Source: Herbaspirillum hiltneri N3 (GTDB lineage: Bacteria; Pseudomonadota; Gammaproteobacteria; Burkholderiales; Burkholderiaceae_D). From it: a stretch of DNA of 64,000 bases. Position 1 is the stretch's first letter. Every line of letters starts with the position of its first letter. A program made the translations under genes and the position numbers. Below are positions 54,210-63,123 of this stretch, piece after piece. Under the pieces are notes generated by a model. The model was not told the DNA's origin, did no database searches, and saw nothing but the letters and a program-made list of their open reading frames with translations. Location of the stretch: NCBI RefSeq assembly GCF_001267925.1, contig NZ_CP011409.1, positions 620,001-684,000 on the forward strand, written 5' to 3'.

Positions 54210-54908
54210 ATGCAGAACACCGAACTTGATCCGACCCTGTCGGCGACGCTGGAAAAAGCCGGCAAGAACGCCATCACGCTGGTCATCGGCAACAAGAATT
54301 ACTCGTCCTGGTCGATGCGCCCGTGGGTGGTGCTGACCGCGTTCGACATTCCTTTCCGCGAAATCCGCATCTGCCTCGACCAGCCCGACACCGCCAGCAA
54401 GATCGCCGAATATTCCGCCGCCGGACGCGTGCCGGTACTGCTCGACGGCCAGACGCACATCTGGGATTCGCTGGCCATCTGCGAATACCTGGCCGAACAA
54501 TTCCCGGACCGCGCACTGTGGCCGCAAGAGACCGCCGCACGTGCGGTAGCGCGCAGCATCACGGCCGAAATGCATTCCGGCTTCACCGGCCTGCGCAGCG
54601 CCATGAGCATGGACATCCGCGGCAGCTATCCGGGCAAAGGCCGGACCGCCGAAGCGCAGGGCGACATCGGCCGCATCTGTGAAATCTGGGAAGACTGCCT
54701 GGCGCAGTTCGGCCATCATGAATTCCTGTTCGGCGACTTCTCGATTGCGGACGCTTTCTATGCACCGGTGGTGATGCGCTTCCGCAGCTACGCCGTGTCG
54801 CTGGCGCCGGCGTTGCAGGCTTATGTCGATCGCGTGGTGGCGCATCCCGCCGTGGCCAAGTGGATCGCCGAAGCGCTGGCCGAAAAAGAAGTCTTGCCCG
54901 ACCATTGA
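54210..54908 (+). CDS. Glutathione S-transferase family protein
   Basis: 232 residues. The N-terminal thioredoxin-like domain has NKNYSSWSMRPWVVL with a Ser-rich catalytic site, then GRVPVLLDG and IWDSLAICEYLAE (the GSH-binding cis-Pro and Ser). A helical C-terminal domain follows with FLFGDFSIADAFYAPVVMRF. It belongs to the bacterial maleylacetoacetate isomerase-like/Ure2-like group; the substrate is unknown. The gene ends 7 bases before cca. Confidence 0.87.
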   Translation: MQNTELDPTLSATLEKAGKNAITLVIGNKNYSSWSMRPWVVLTAFDIPFREIRICLDQPDTASKIAEYSAAGRVPVLLDGQTHIWDSLAICEYLAEQFPDRALWPQETAARAVARSITAEMHSGFTGLRSAMSMDIRGSYPGKGRTAEAQGDIGRICEIWEDCLAQFGHHEFLFGDFSIADAFYAPVVMRFRSYAVSLAPALQAYVDRVVAHPAVAKWIAEALAEKEVLPDH

Positions 54909-54915
54909 GCCGCTG

Positions 54916-56139
54916 ATGAAGATCTACGTCGTCGGCGGTGCGGTGCGCGATGAACTGCTCGGTTTGCCCGTGCAGGATCACGACTACGTGGTCGTCGGCG
55001 CCACGCCGGAAGACATGCTCGCGCAAGGCTTCCGTCCGGTCGGCAAGGACTTCCCGGTATTCCTGCATCCCGACACGCAGGAGGAATACGCGCTGGCGCG
55101 CACCGAACGCAAGACGGCGCCGGGCTACAAGGGATTCGTGTTCCATACCGACAGCGCCGTCACGCTCGAGCAGGACCTGGCGCGGCGCGATCTCACCATC
55201 AATGCCATCGCCAAAGGCGAAGACGGCGTGCTGGTCGATCCCTACGATGGTCGGGGCGATATCGGCAGGCGCGTGTTCCGCCATGTCTCCGACGCCTTCA
55301 TCGAAGACCCGGTGCGCATCCTGCGCCTGGCGCGCTTCGCAGCGCGCTTTCCCGATTTCACGGTCGCACCCGAAACCAATGCGCTGATGCAAAAGATGGT
55401 TGCCGCCGGCGAGGTCGATGCGCTGGTGCCCGAGCGCGTATGGCAGGAGCTGGCGCGCGGCATGATGGAGCAGACTCCCTCGCGCATGTTCAATGTGCTG
55501 CGCGAGTGCGGCGCGCTGGCGCGCATCCTGCCGGAGCTGGATGCGCTGTGGGGCGTGCCGCAACCCGCCCGATACCATCCCGAGGTCGACACCGGCGTGC
55601 ACGTCATGATGGTGCTCGACTATGCCGCCGGCCGTTCCTATTCTCTGGGCGTGCGTTTCGCCGCACTCATGCACGATCTCGGCAAGGGCACCACGCCGCC
55701 CGAACTGTGGCCCAGCCATCACGGCCATGAAGGCCGCAGCGTCGAGCTGGTGCAAGGCATCTGCGATCGGCTCAAGGTGCCCAACGATTGTCGCGACCTC
55801 GCCGTGATCACCGCGCGCGAACATGGCAATGTCGGCCGCGCCTTCGAACTGCGTCCCGCCACCATCGTTAATCTGCTGGCGCGTTGCGACGGCTTCCGCA
55901 AGCCGGAGCGTTTCCACGACATGCTGCAGGCGTCGGAATGCGACCGCCGCGGCCGTACCGGTTTCGAGGACGTCGCGTTCCCGCAGCTGGATTACCTCAT
56001 GGGCGCGCTCAAGGCGGCCCAGGGCGTGGATGCCGGCGCCATCGCCGCCAGATACCGGGAGCAGCCGCAACGCATCCCGGAAGCGATCCTGGCGGCGCGC
56101 ACGGAAGCGGTGGCGGAATATGCCGCCGCAGCGGCTTAA
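54916..56139 (+). CDS. cca: Multifunctional CCA tRNA nucleotidyltransferase
   Basis: 407 residues from ATG 54916. It adds CCA to tRNA 3' ends. Motifs: YVVGGAVRDELLG, DHDYVVVG with the two metal Asp residues, DLARRDLTINAIA, ED-PVRILRLARFAARF, and an HD phosphohydrolase domain with LMHDLGKGTTPPELW, as in the E. coli bifunctional enzyme. It starts 7 bases after the GST stop, so both are probably co-transcribed. Confidence 0.95.
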   Translation: MKIYVVGGAVRDELLGLPVQDHDYVVVGATPEDMLAQGFRPVGKDFPVFLHPDTQEEYALARTERKTAPGYKGFVFHTDSAVTLEQDLARRDLTINAIAKGEDGVLVDPYDGRGDIGRRVFRHVSDAFIEDPVRILRLARFAARFPDFTVAPETNALMQKMVAAGEVDALVPERVWQELARGMMEQTPSRMFNVLRECGALARILPELDALWGVPQPARYHPEVDTGVHVMMVLDYAAGRSYSLGVRFAALMHDLGKGTTPPELWPSHHGHEGRSVELVQGICDRLKVPNDCRDLAVITAREHGNVGRAFELRPATIVNLLARCDGFRKPERFHDMLQASECDRRGRTGFEDVAFPQLDYLMGALKAAQGVDAGAIAARYREQPQRIPEAILAARTEAVAEYAAAAA

Positions 56140-56151
56140 CTCAACCCGCCC

Positions 56152-56859
56152 ATGCCACCCTTCATCACGCAACTGCGCGCCAGGCTGGACCGCCTGAAGC
56201 AGGCGCTCATTGCCCTCGCCGAGGCATCGGACAAACCGATGATCCTGGTCAAGGAGCTGTCGCCGCGCGCGCGGCGGCATCTGCTGCGGCATTTTCTGGC
56301 GCTGGAAGAAAAAGACCGGCTGTTGCGTTTCGGCAGCAAGCTCTCCGATGAGCTGGTGACGCGCTACGTCGAGAATATCGATTTCTCCCGCGACACCATC
56401 TTCGGCGTCTACGACCGCAAGATGCGCCTGCTGGGCGTGGGCCATCTGGCCTTCGCACCGCGCGAAGCATCGCCCGTCAGCGGCGCCACGCTCAAGGCGC
56501 GGGTCGCCGAGTTCGGCGTGTCGGTGTCGGCGGCGGCGCGCGGCATGGGCGTCGGCACAAAGTTGTTCGTGCGTGCCGCGATTCGCTGCCGCAACGCCGA
56601 TGTCGACACGCTGTACATGCATTGCCTGTCCTCCAACAAGGTCATGATGCACATCGCAAAGAAAGCCGGCATGGAAATCCATCGCGACTACGGCGAAGCG
56701 GACGCCTACCTGAAGTTGCAGCCGGCCAATCCGGTCACGCTGTTTCAGGAAGCCATGGAAGAGCAGGCCGCCATGCTCGACTACATCGTCAAAGCCAACA
56801 TGCGCGCGCTGTTCAAATGGATCAGCAGGGTCTTCGGCATCGGCAAACCGAAGGCCTGA
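56152..56859 (+). CDS. GNAT-like acetyltransferase-fold protein
   Basis: 235 residues. The central part (about 75-180) resembles a GNAT domain: DTIFGVYDRKMRLLGVGHLA, VAEFGVSVSAAARGMGVGTKL with an RGMGVGxxL acetyl-CoA loop, and TLYMHCLSSNKVMMHIAKKA. The N-terminal 40 residues and the C-terminal helix (NPVTLFQEAMEEQAAML, then ALFKWISRVFGI) are extra. Substrate unknown. It follows cca by 12 bases, so probably the same operon; a link to RNA modification is speculative. Confidence 0.7.
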   Translation: MPPFITQLRARLDRLKQALIALAEASDKPMILVKELSPRARRHLLRHFLALEEKDRLLRFGSKLSDELVTRYVENIDFSRDTIFGVYDRKMRLLGVGHLAFAPREASPVSGATLKARVAEFGVSVSAAARGMGVGTKLFVRAAIRCRNADVDTLYMHCLSSNKVMMHIAKKAGMEIHRDYGEADAYLKLQPANPVTLFQEAMEEQAAMLDYIVKANMRALFKWISRVFGIGKPKA

Positions 56860-56863
56860 ATCG

Positions 56864-56899
56864 ATCCGCCAATCCATCCGCCAATCCATCCGCCAATCC
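56864..56899. repeat. Three perfect 12-bp tandem repeats
   Basis: ATCCGCCAATCC occurs three times head to tail just after the GNAT-like gene and before phhA. It is non-coding here; a variable-number repeat is possible. Confidence 0.85.
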
Positions 56900-56968
56900 G
56901 GCCGCCGCGCAGCCTCCGGCGCGAAATCAGCGATAATAGCGGCATCCAGGAATTTTCCAGCAGAACTC

Positions 56969-57859
56969 ATGAACAACTCCGTCAGCACCGACGACTTTTT
57001 TGCCAGCGTGGCCGCCAAGTCGGACAGCGGCGCCTTGCGCGGCGACTACAGCAACGCCGACAAGAACTACGTCGTCGATCAGCACTGGGCCGCTTACTCG
57101 CCCGCCCAGCACGCGCTGTGGCGACGCCTGTACGAGCGCCAGGCAAAACTGATTCCGGGCCGCGCCTGTGACGTCTTCCTCGACAGCATCAAGGCGCTCG
57201 ACGTCTCGCAAGGCATCCCGCAATTCGACCGCACCACCGAAGCGCTGTACAAGGCCACCGGCTGGCAATTGGTCGCCGTGCCCGGGCTGGTGCCGGACCA
57301 AACCTTTTTCGAGCACCTTGCCAACCGCCGTTTCCCGGTCACCGTGTGGCTGCGCGAAGAGAGCGAGTTCGACTACATCGTCGAGCCGGACGTGTTCCAT
57401 GATTTCTTCGGCCATGTGCCGCTGCTGTTCAATCCGGTGTTCGCCGACCACCTGCAGGAGTACGGCAAGGGCGGCCTCAAGGCGCTCAAGCTCGACGGCC
57501 TGGCTTTCCTCGCGCGCTTGTACTGGTACACCATCGAGTTCGGCCTTATCCAGAGTCCCGAGGGTTTGCGCATCTACGGCGCCGGCATCCTGTCGTCGGG
57601 CGGCGAAGTCGAATACGCCCTGCGCGGTTCACCGCAGAATCAGCAGCCGAACCGCATCCCGTTCCAGGTCGAGCGCGTCATGCGCACGCTGTACAAGATC
57701 GACTCATACCAGGAAACCTATTTCGTCATCCGCGATTTCCAGCAACTGTTCGACGACACCGCGCCCGATTTCACCGCACTGTACGAGCAACTGAAAGCGC
57801 AGGATGCCTTGCCCGCCAATACACTGTTGCCGGGTGAAAAAAACCTTGCGGTCGCCTGA
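56969..57859 (+). CDS. phhA: Phenylalanine 4-monooxygenase
   Basis: 296 residues. It hydroxylates Phe to Tyr with tetrahydropterin and O2. The iron ligands are H144 and H149 (VFHDFFGHVP) and E190 (WYTIEFGL); also typical are the CDVFLDSIKAL segment and GAGILSSGGEVEYAL. Length fits the bacterial monomeric enzyme. It sits before indolepyruvate oxidoreductase, another aromatic amino-acid enzyme, but a terminator lies between, so they are separate units. No pterin carbinolamine dehydratase gene is seen beside it. Confidence 0.95.
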   Translation: MNNSVSTDDFFASVAAKSDSGALRGDYSNADKNYVVDQHWAAYSPAQHALWRRLYERQAKLIPGRACDVFLDSIKALDVSQGIPQFDRTTEALYKATGWQLVAVPGLVPDQTFFEHLANRRFPVTVWLREESEFDYIVEPDVFHDFFGHVPLLFNPVFADHLQEYGKGGLKALKLDGLAFLARLYWYTIEFGLIQSPEGLRIYGAGILSSGGEVEYALRGSPQNQQPNRIPFQVERVMRTLYKIDSYQETYFVIRDFQQLFDDTAPDFTALYEQLKAQDALPANTLLPGEKNLAVA

Positions 57860-57892
57860 TTGGCGACAACCTGACCGAGCAACCGAACACCG

Positions 57893-57923
57893 GCCCCTGC
57901 CTTTAACCGCAGGGGCTTTTTTT
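57893..57923 (+). terminator. Intrinsic terminator of phhA
   Basis: GCCCCTGC-CTTTAACC-GCAGGGGC followed by TTTTTTT, about 35 bases after the stop. An 8-bp GC stem and a T-run make it a strong terminator. Confidence 0.93.
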
Positions 57924-58122
57924 GTCGTCAGCGCATTGTCAGTTCCATCCTGTGCCATGTCGCGCCATGCTGCGCCGTGCGTAGCGGCAACACGCGGCTT
58001 GTGCTACTGTAGCCGCATCAAAAGAACGAAACCGTCCGCCCACAAGGCGAACGAGTTTTAAGCCGGATCTCGAACAGATCCATGTGCAAACAAAGACACG
58101 ATTTTTGGCACGGAGACAATGC

Positions 58123-61100
58123 ATGAACGCACCCCTACCTTCCAGCGAACGTCTGTTGCTGGATGACATTTCCCTGGACGACAAATATTCGCTGGAGCGC
58201 GGCCGCGTTTTCATGACCGGCATCCAGGCGCTGATACGGCTGCCGATGTTGCAGCGGCAACACGACCTCCAGGCCGGATTGAATACTGCCGGCTACGTCA
58301 CCGGTTATCGCGGCTCTCCTTTGGGCACGGTCGACCAGACCGCCGCCAAGGCGAAGAAATATCTCGACGCCGCGCACGTCAAATTCCATCCCGGCATGAA
58401 CGAAGACCTGGCCGCCACCGCCGTGTGGGGTACCCAGCAGGTCAATATGTTCCCGGGCGCGCAATACGACGGCGTGTTTTCGCTGTGGTACGGCAAGGGC
58501 CCCGGCGTCGATCGCTGCGGCGACGTCTTCAAGCATGCCAACATGGCCGGCACCTCGCAGCACGGCGGCGTGCTGGTGATCGCCGGCGACGACCACGCCG
58601 CCAAGTCGTCCACCACCGCGCATCAGAGCGAACACATCCTCAAGGCCTGCGGCATTCCGGTGCTGTATCCGTCATCGGTGCAGGAGTATCTCGACTACGG
58701 CCTGCACGGTTGGGCCATGAGCCGCTACACCGGCTTGTGGGTGTCGCTCAAATGCGTGACCGACATCGTTGAATCCGGCATGTCGGTGGAGATCGATCCG
58801 CAGCGCGTGCAGCCGGTCATTCCCACCGATTTCGAACTGCCGCCGGGCGGCGTCAACATCCGCCAGCCCGATACCGTGCTCGAGCAAGAGACGCGCATGA
58901 ACGTCTACAAGTGGTACGCGGCACTGGCTTATGCGCGCGTCAACAAGCTCAACCAGATCATCTGGGACAGCCCGCGTGCGCGCATCGGTATCGTCACCGC
59001 CGGCAAGTCCTATCTCGACACGCGCCAGGCGCTCTACGATCTCGGCATCGATGAACAGATCGCCCGCGATATCGGCATCCGCCTCTACAAGATCGGCATG
59101 ACCTGGCCGCTGGAAGCCGAAGGCGTGCGCGAGTTCGCGCAAGGCCTGGACGAAATCCTGGTGGTCGAGGAGAAGCGCCAGATTCTCGAATACCAGATCA
59201 AGGAAGAACTCTATAACTGGCGCGACGATGTGCGTCCGCGCGTGGTCGGCAAGTTCGACGACACCGGCGAATGGAGCGGCTCGCCGCGCGAAGGTCACGG
59301 CAACTGGCTGCTTCCCGCCACCTACGAGCTGAGCCCGGCGCAGATCGCGCGCGCCATCGCCACGCGCATTTCCAAGTACTATGCCGGCCATCCGATCGAG
59401 CAGCGCGTCAAGGCGCGCATCGCTTTCCTCGAAGCCAAGGAAGCCACGCTCAATGTCAGCACCAAGCCTGATCCGAACAAGGACCGCATCCCGCATTTCT
59501 GCTCGGGCTGCCCGCACAACACGTCGACCAAATTGCCTGACGGCAGCCGCGCGCTGGCCGGCATCGGCTGCCATTACATGGTGACCTGGATGGATCGCGA
59601 ATCGACCATCTTCTCGCACATGGGCGGCGAGGGTGTGACCTGGGTCGGCCAGGCACCGTTCACCAGCGAGAAGCATGTGTTCTCCAACCTCGGCGACGGC
59701 ACGTATTTCCATTCGGGCCTGCTGGCCGTGCGCGCCGCTGTGGCGGGCAAGGTCAACATGACGTACAAGATCCTGTACAACGACGCGGTCGCCATGACCG
59801 GCGGCCAAGAGTTCGACGGTCCGCTCGATCCGGCCATGATCTCGCGCCAGCTGGCCGCCGAGAACGTGCGCCCGATCATCGTCGTGACCGACGAGCCGGA
59901 CAAGTACCCGGCCGGTACGCCGTGGGCCGAAGGCGTGACCATCCGCCATCGCAGCGAACTCGATGCCGTGCAGCGCGAACTGCGCGAAGTGCCGGGTGTG
60001 TCCGCCATGATCTACGACCAGACCTGCGCCTCGGAAAAGCGCCGCCGCCGCAAACGCGACGCCTATCCCGATCCGGCCAAGCGCGCCGTCATCAATGAAG
60101 CAGTATGCGAAGGCTGCGGCGATTGCAGCGTGCAATCCAACTGCCTCTCGGTGGAACCGCTGGAAACCGAATTCGGCCGCAAGCGCCAGATCAATCAATC
60201 GTCGTGCAACAAGGATTACTCATGCGTGAACGGCTTCTGCCCGAGCTTCGTCACGGTGGAAGGCGGCAAGCTCAAAAAGGCCAAGCGCGTCGCGGTTGAA
60301 AAGACCGAAGCAGCCGCGCAGGGACCGACCTTGCCCGAACCGCAATTACCGGCCATGGGCGACACCTACGGCATCGTCGTCACCGGCATTGGCGGTACCG
60401 GCGTGATCACCATCGGCCAGATCCTGGCGATGGCGGCGCACGTCGAAGGCAAGGCCTGCTCGGTGCTCGACATGAGCGGGCTGGCGCAGAAGGGCGGTCC
60501 GGTGATGTCGCATGTGCGCTTGTCGGAACGCGCCGACGATCTGTATTCGACGCGCGTGGGCACCGGCGCGGCGGATCTGGTGATCGGCTGCGACGTAATC
60601 GTCACCGCCAGCCGCGACGCTTTGTCGCGCATGGGCGAGGGACGCACGCATGCCGCCGTCAACGCGACCCGCATGCCGACCGCAGCTTTCGTGCGCAATC
60701 CGGACTGGCAGTTCCCGGCGGAGTCCGCCGAGGGCAGCATCCAGAGCGCCTGCGGCAAAGAGCGCGTGGCCCTGATCGACGCCGGCAACATCGCCACCGC
60801 GCTGATGGGCGACGCCATCGCCACCAACATGTTCATGCTCGGGTATGCATGGCAGCGCGGCTGGGTACCGTTGTCGGAAGGCGCCATCCTCAAGGCCATC
60901 GAGCTCAATGCCTTGTCGGTCGAGTTCAACAAGCAGGCCTTCGGCTGGGGCCGCGCCGCCGCGCACGATGCCGACATGGTGGCGCAAGCCGCCCGTCGCA
61001 ACGGCATGACGGCGCAGGTAATCGACTTCAAGCGTCCGCCTTCGCTGGAAGAAGTGCTGGCCAGGCGGATCGATTTCCTCACGCACTATCAGAATGCCGC

Positions 61101-61719
61101 TTACGCGCGCCAGTACAGCGATTTCGTCGCCCGGGCGCAGCAGGCGGAAGCCGCGTTGGGCGAAGCCGGCAAGGCGATGAAGTTCAGCACGGCAGTCGCG
61201 ACCTATCTGTTCAAGCTGATGGCCTACAAGGATGAATACGAAGTCGCGCGCCTCTACACCGCGCCGGCCTTCCGCGAAAAGATCGCCGGCATGTTCGAGG
61301 GCGACTACCAGTTGAAATTCCATCTGGCGCCGCCGCTGCTGGCCAGGCATGACAGCAACGGCCACCTGATCAAGAAGGAATACGGCTCGTGGATGATGCG
61401 CGCCTTCGGCGTGCTGGCGAAGCTGCGTTTCCTGCGCGGCACGCCGCTCGACGTCTTCGGCTATACCGCTGAACGCAAGCAGGAGCGCGATCTGATTGCT
61501 CAGTACAGCCGCACCATCGGCGACCTGCTGGGCAGGCTCAGCGCCGACAACCTGGCGCAGGCGGTGGCGATTGCGCGTATTCCCGAAGATATCCGCGGCT
61601 ATGGCCATGTCAAGGAACGCCACCTGAAGGCGGCCAGACAGAAGGAAGCGGATTTGCTGCGCATGTTCGATGCCGGGCAGACGCCGCATATGCCGGAAGG
61701 CGGCAAACAGGCAGCCTGA
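58123..61719 (+). CDS. Indolepyruvate ferredoxin oxidoreductase, fused alpha/beta
   Basis: 1198 residues from ATG 58123. It oxidatively decarboxylates aryl-pyruvates to aryl-acetyl-CoA. The N-terminal TPP part contains GYRGSPLGTVDQ and KYLDAAHVKFHPGMNEDLA, then a second block with CSGCPHNTSTKLPDGSRALAG. Around residue 662 a ferredoxin-like cluster CEGCGDCSVQSNC follows; from about 750 the gamma domain reads GIVVTGIGGTGVITIGQIL and SGLAQKGGPVMSHVR. The C-terminal DUF6537-like part completes the aerobic fused type found in Burkholderiales. It probably shares the aromatic amino-acid route with phhA. Confidence 0.93.
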   Translation: MNAPLPSSERLLLDDISLDDKYSLERGRVFMTGIQALIRLPMLQRQHDLQAGLNTAGYVTGYRGSPLGTVDQTAAKAKKYLDAAHVKFHPGMNEDLAATAVWGTQQVNMFPGAQYDGVFSLWYGKGPGVDRCGDVFKHANMAGTSQHGGVLVIAGDDHAAKSSTTAHQSEHILKACGIPVLYPSSVQEYLDYGLHGWAMSRYTGLWVSLKCVTDIVESGMSVEIDPQRVQPVIPTDFELPPGGVNIRQPDTVLEQETRMNVYKWYAALAYARVNKLNQIIWDSPRARIGIVTAGKSYLDTRQALYDLGIDEQIARDIGIRLYKIGMTWPLEAEGVREFAQGLDEILVVEEKRQILEYQIKEELYNWRDDVRPRVVGKFDDTGEWSGSPREGHGNWLLPATYELSPAQIARAIATRISKYYAGHPIEQRVKARIAFLEAKEATLNVSTKPDPNKDRIPHFCSGCPHNTSTKLPDGSRALAGIGCHYMVTWMDRESTIFSHMGGEGVTWVGQAPFTSEKHVFSNLGDGTYFHSGLLAVRAAVAGKVNMTYKILYNDAVAMTGGQEFDGPLDPAMISRQLAAENVRPIIVVTDEPDKYPAGTPWAEGVTIRHRSELDAVQRELREVPGVSAMIYDQTCASEKRRRRKRDAYPDPAKRAVINEAVCEGCGDCSVQSNCLSVEPLETEFGRKRQINQSSCNKDYSCVNGFCPSFVTVEGGKLKKAKRVAVEKTEAAAQGPTLPEPQLPAMGDTYGIVVTGIGGTGVITIGQILAMAAHVEGKACSVLDMSGLAQKGGPVMSHVRLSERADDLYSTRVGTGAADLVIGCDVIVTASRDALSRMGEGRTHAAVNATRMPTAAFVRNPDWQFPAESAEGSIQSACGKERVALIDAGNIATALMGDAIATNMFMLGYAWQRGWVPLSEGAILKAIELNALSVEFNKQAFGWGRAAAHDADMVAQAARRNGMTAQVIDFKRPPSLEEVLARRIDFLTHYQNAAYARQYSDFVARAQQAEAALGEAGKAMKFSTAVATYLFKLMAYKDEYEVARLYTAPAFREKIAGMFEGDYQLKFHLAPPLLARHDSNGHLIKKEYGSWMMRAFGVLAKLRFLRGTPLDVFGYTAERKQERDLIAQYSRTIGDLLGRLSADNLAQAVAIARIPEDIRGYGHVKERHLKAARQKEADLLRMFDAGQTPHMPEGGKQAA

Positions 61720-61736
61720 TTGGTACCGGAAGAATC

Positions 61737-61771
61737 GCCGCCGTCCCGATGCCCGGGCGGCGGCTTTTTTT
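61737..61771. terminator. Terminator between iorAB-type gene and prmC
   Basis: GCCGCCG (61737-61743) pairs with CGGCGGC (61758-61764) and is followed by seven Ts that run directly into the prmC stop codon on the other strand. Confidence 0.9.
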
Positions 61772-62613
61772 CAGATGGCGATCTTGCCGCCGCTCACGCG
61801 CGCAATTCCCGCCAGGTCGTTCCAGCTCTGCACGTCCGTAAAACCTCCCCGCGCAAGCAGTTCACGCACGGCTTCGGCCTGATCGTAACCGTGCTCCATC
61901 AGCAGCCATCCGCCATTCTTCAAATATCCTGCTGCGCCGTCGATGATGGTGCGCAATGCCGACAAGCCGTCGGCATGATCGGTCAGCGCGCCGATCGGTT
62001 CGAAGCGCAAATCGCCTTGTGCAAGATGGGCGTCGCCGGCGACGATGTAGGGTGGGTTGGAAACGATCAGGTCAAATTCCCGTACGGCGCCTGTCAAGGC
62101 CGAGTACCAGTCGCTGCGCAAAAAACGCACTTTGGCGCCGTGCCGCTGCGCATTGCTTGCCGCCACTTTCAAGGCGCCTTCACTGACGTCGAGCGCCGTC
62201 ATGTCGGCATCCGGGCGCGTGTGCGCAATGGCGACCGCAATGGCGCCGGATCCGGTGCCCATGTCGAGCGCCTTGCCCTGTTGCGGCAAACGCTCCAGCG
62301 CCAGTTCCACCAGCAATTCCGTATCGGGACGGGGGATCAATACATCCGGCGTGACGGCCATCGCGAGGCCGAAGAATTCACGCTCGCCGACGATATAGGC
62401 AATCGGTTCGCCTTGCAGGCGGCGGCGATACAGCGCGGTCAGCCGCACAGCTTCGTCGTCGGTGAGCAGGCGTTCCGATTGGGTGATCAGCTGGATGCGT
62501 GACAGTTGCAGCGCATGGCCCAGCAGGATGCGATTTTCCAGCGTGTCGAGCGGCGCGTTCTTGAGCGCGTCGCCCAGACTCGCACCTGCGGCAATACCGG
62601 GAAAATCACGCAC
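61771..62613 (-). CDS. prmC: Peptide chain release factor N5-glutamine methyltransferase
   Basis: 280 residues from GTG 62613. It methylates the GGQ glutamine of release factors RF1 and RF2. Motifs: SAM-binding LDMGTGSGAIAVA at about 116-128 and the catalytic NPPY at 186-189. The N-terminal RF-binding helical part includes FYG-like EREFFGLAMAV and VLIPRPDTELLVE. Its substrate gene prfA lies about 1.3 kb upstream on the same strand, with dsbB and a lipoprotein gene inserted between; the usual order is prfA directly followed by prmC. Confidence 0.95.
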   Translation of the reverse strand: MRDFPGIAAGASLGDALKNAPLDTLENRILLGHALQLSRIQLITQSERLLTDDEAVRLTALYRRRLQGEPIAYIVGEREFFGLAMAVTPDVLIPRPDTELLVELALERLPQQGKALDMGTGSGAIAVAIAHTRPDADMTALDVSEGALKVAASNAQRHGAKVRFLRSDWYSALTGAVREFDLIVSNPPYIVAGDAHLAQGDLRFEPIGALTDHADGLSALRTIIDGAAGYLKNGGWLLMEHGYDQAEAVRELLARGGFTDVQSWNDLAGIARVSGGKIAI

Positions 62614-62625
62614 CGGAAATCTTCT

Positions 62626-63096
62626 TCAGCCGCGCTTGAAGGCGCGGGACGCCAGTACGGCGGCGATCAGCACGAAGCAGATCAGCGACCATTGCGGTAT
62701 CGACAGGCCGAGGAAAGGATACGGTGTTGCGCACAGGCCGTCGGCTTTGAACAGTAGCGGAAACAGATTGGCAGTCGGCACGTTATTGAGAGAAGTCTCC
62801 AGCGGATCGATGCCGCAGGAAGTGCCGGGATGCGCCTGCACCCACAGGTGCCAGCCGGCCGTCCCGACGCCGCCCAGCGCCGCCAGCAGGCCCAGCCCGG
62901 CGCCGGTTTTGGCGGCGCGCGGCGGCAGGAAAGCGAAAATGATGCAGATCAGTGCGATGGCGGCGAAGAGGTAACGCTGGATGATGCACAGCGGGCAGGG
63001 CAGCATCTCCTCGACGATCTGGAGATAGAGAGCGATGCCGAGCAGGGCGATGCACGCAAGGGCGACGAGTAGGAGCAGGGATTTTGAACGTTGCAT
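62626..63096 (-). CDS. dsbB: Disulfide bond formation protein B
   Basis: 156 residues with four membrane helices. Quinone-reducing pair C34/C37 (LPCPLCIIQR) is at the first periplasmic edge, and C94 (GTSCGID) and C122 (DGLCATP) are on the second loop, so all four DsbB cysteines are present. It passes electrons from DsbA to ubiquinone and keeps periplasmic disulfide formation going. Its stop is 12 bases before the prmC start, suggesting one transcript. Confidence 0.94.
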   Translation of the reverse strand: MQRSKSLLLLVALACIALLGIALYLQIVEEMLPCPLCIIQRYLFAAIALICIIFAFLPPRAAKTGAGLGLLAALGGVGTAGWHLWVQAHPGTSCGIDPLETSLNNVPTANLFPLLFKADGLCATPYPFLGLSIPQWSLICFVLIAAVLASRAFKRG

Positions 63097-63123
63097 GATG
63101 GCTGTGAGATAGGAGCAGGAGCG

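Noticed and set aside
56864..56899. CRISPR-like array
   Set aside because: Units are 12 bp and directly adjacent with no spacers; no cas gene in the window.
54583..57018. An 811-codon open frame on the minus strand opposite GST, cca and the GNAT-like gene
   Set aside because: Spans four real sense genes and has no recognisable domain; typical third-codon-position GC artefact.
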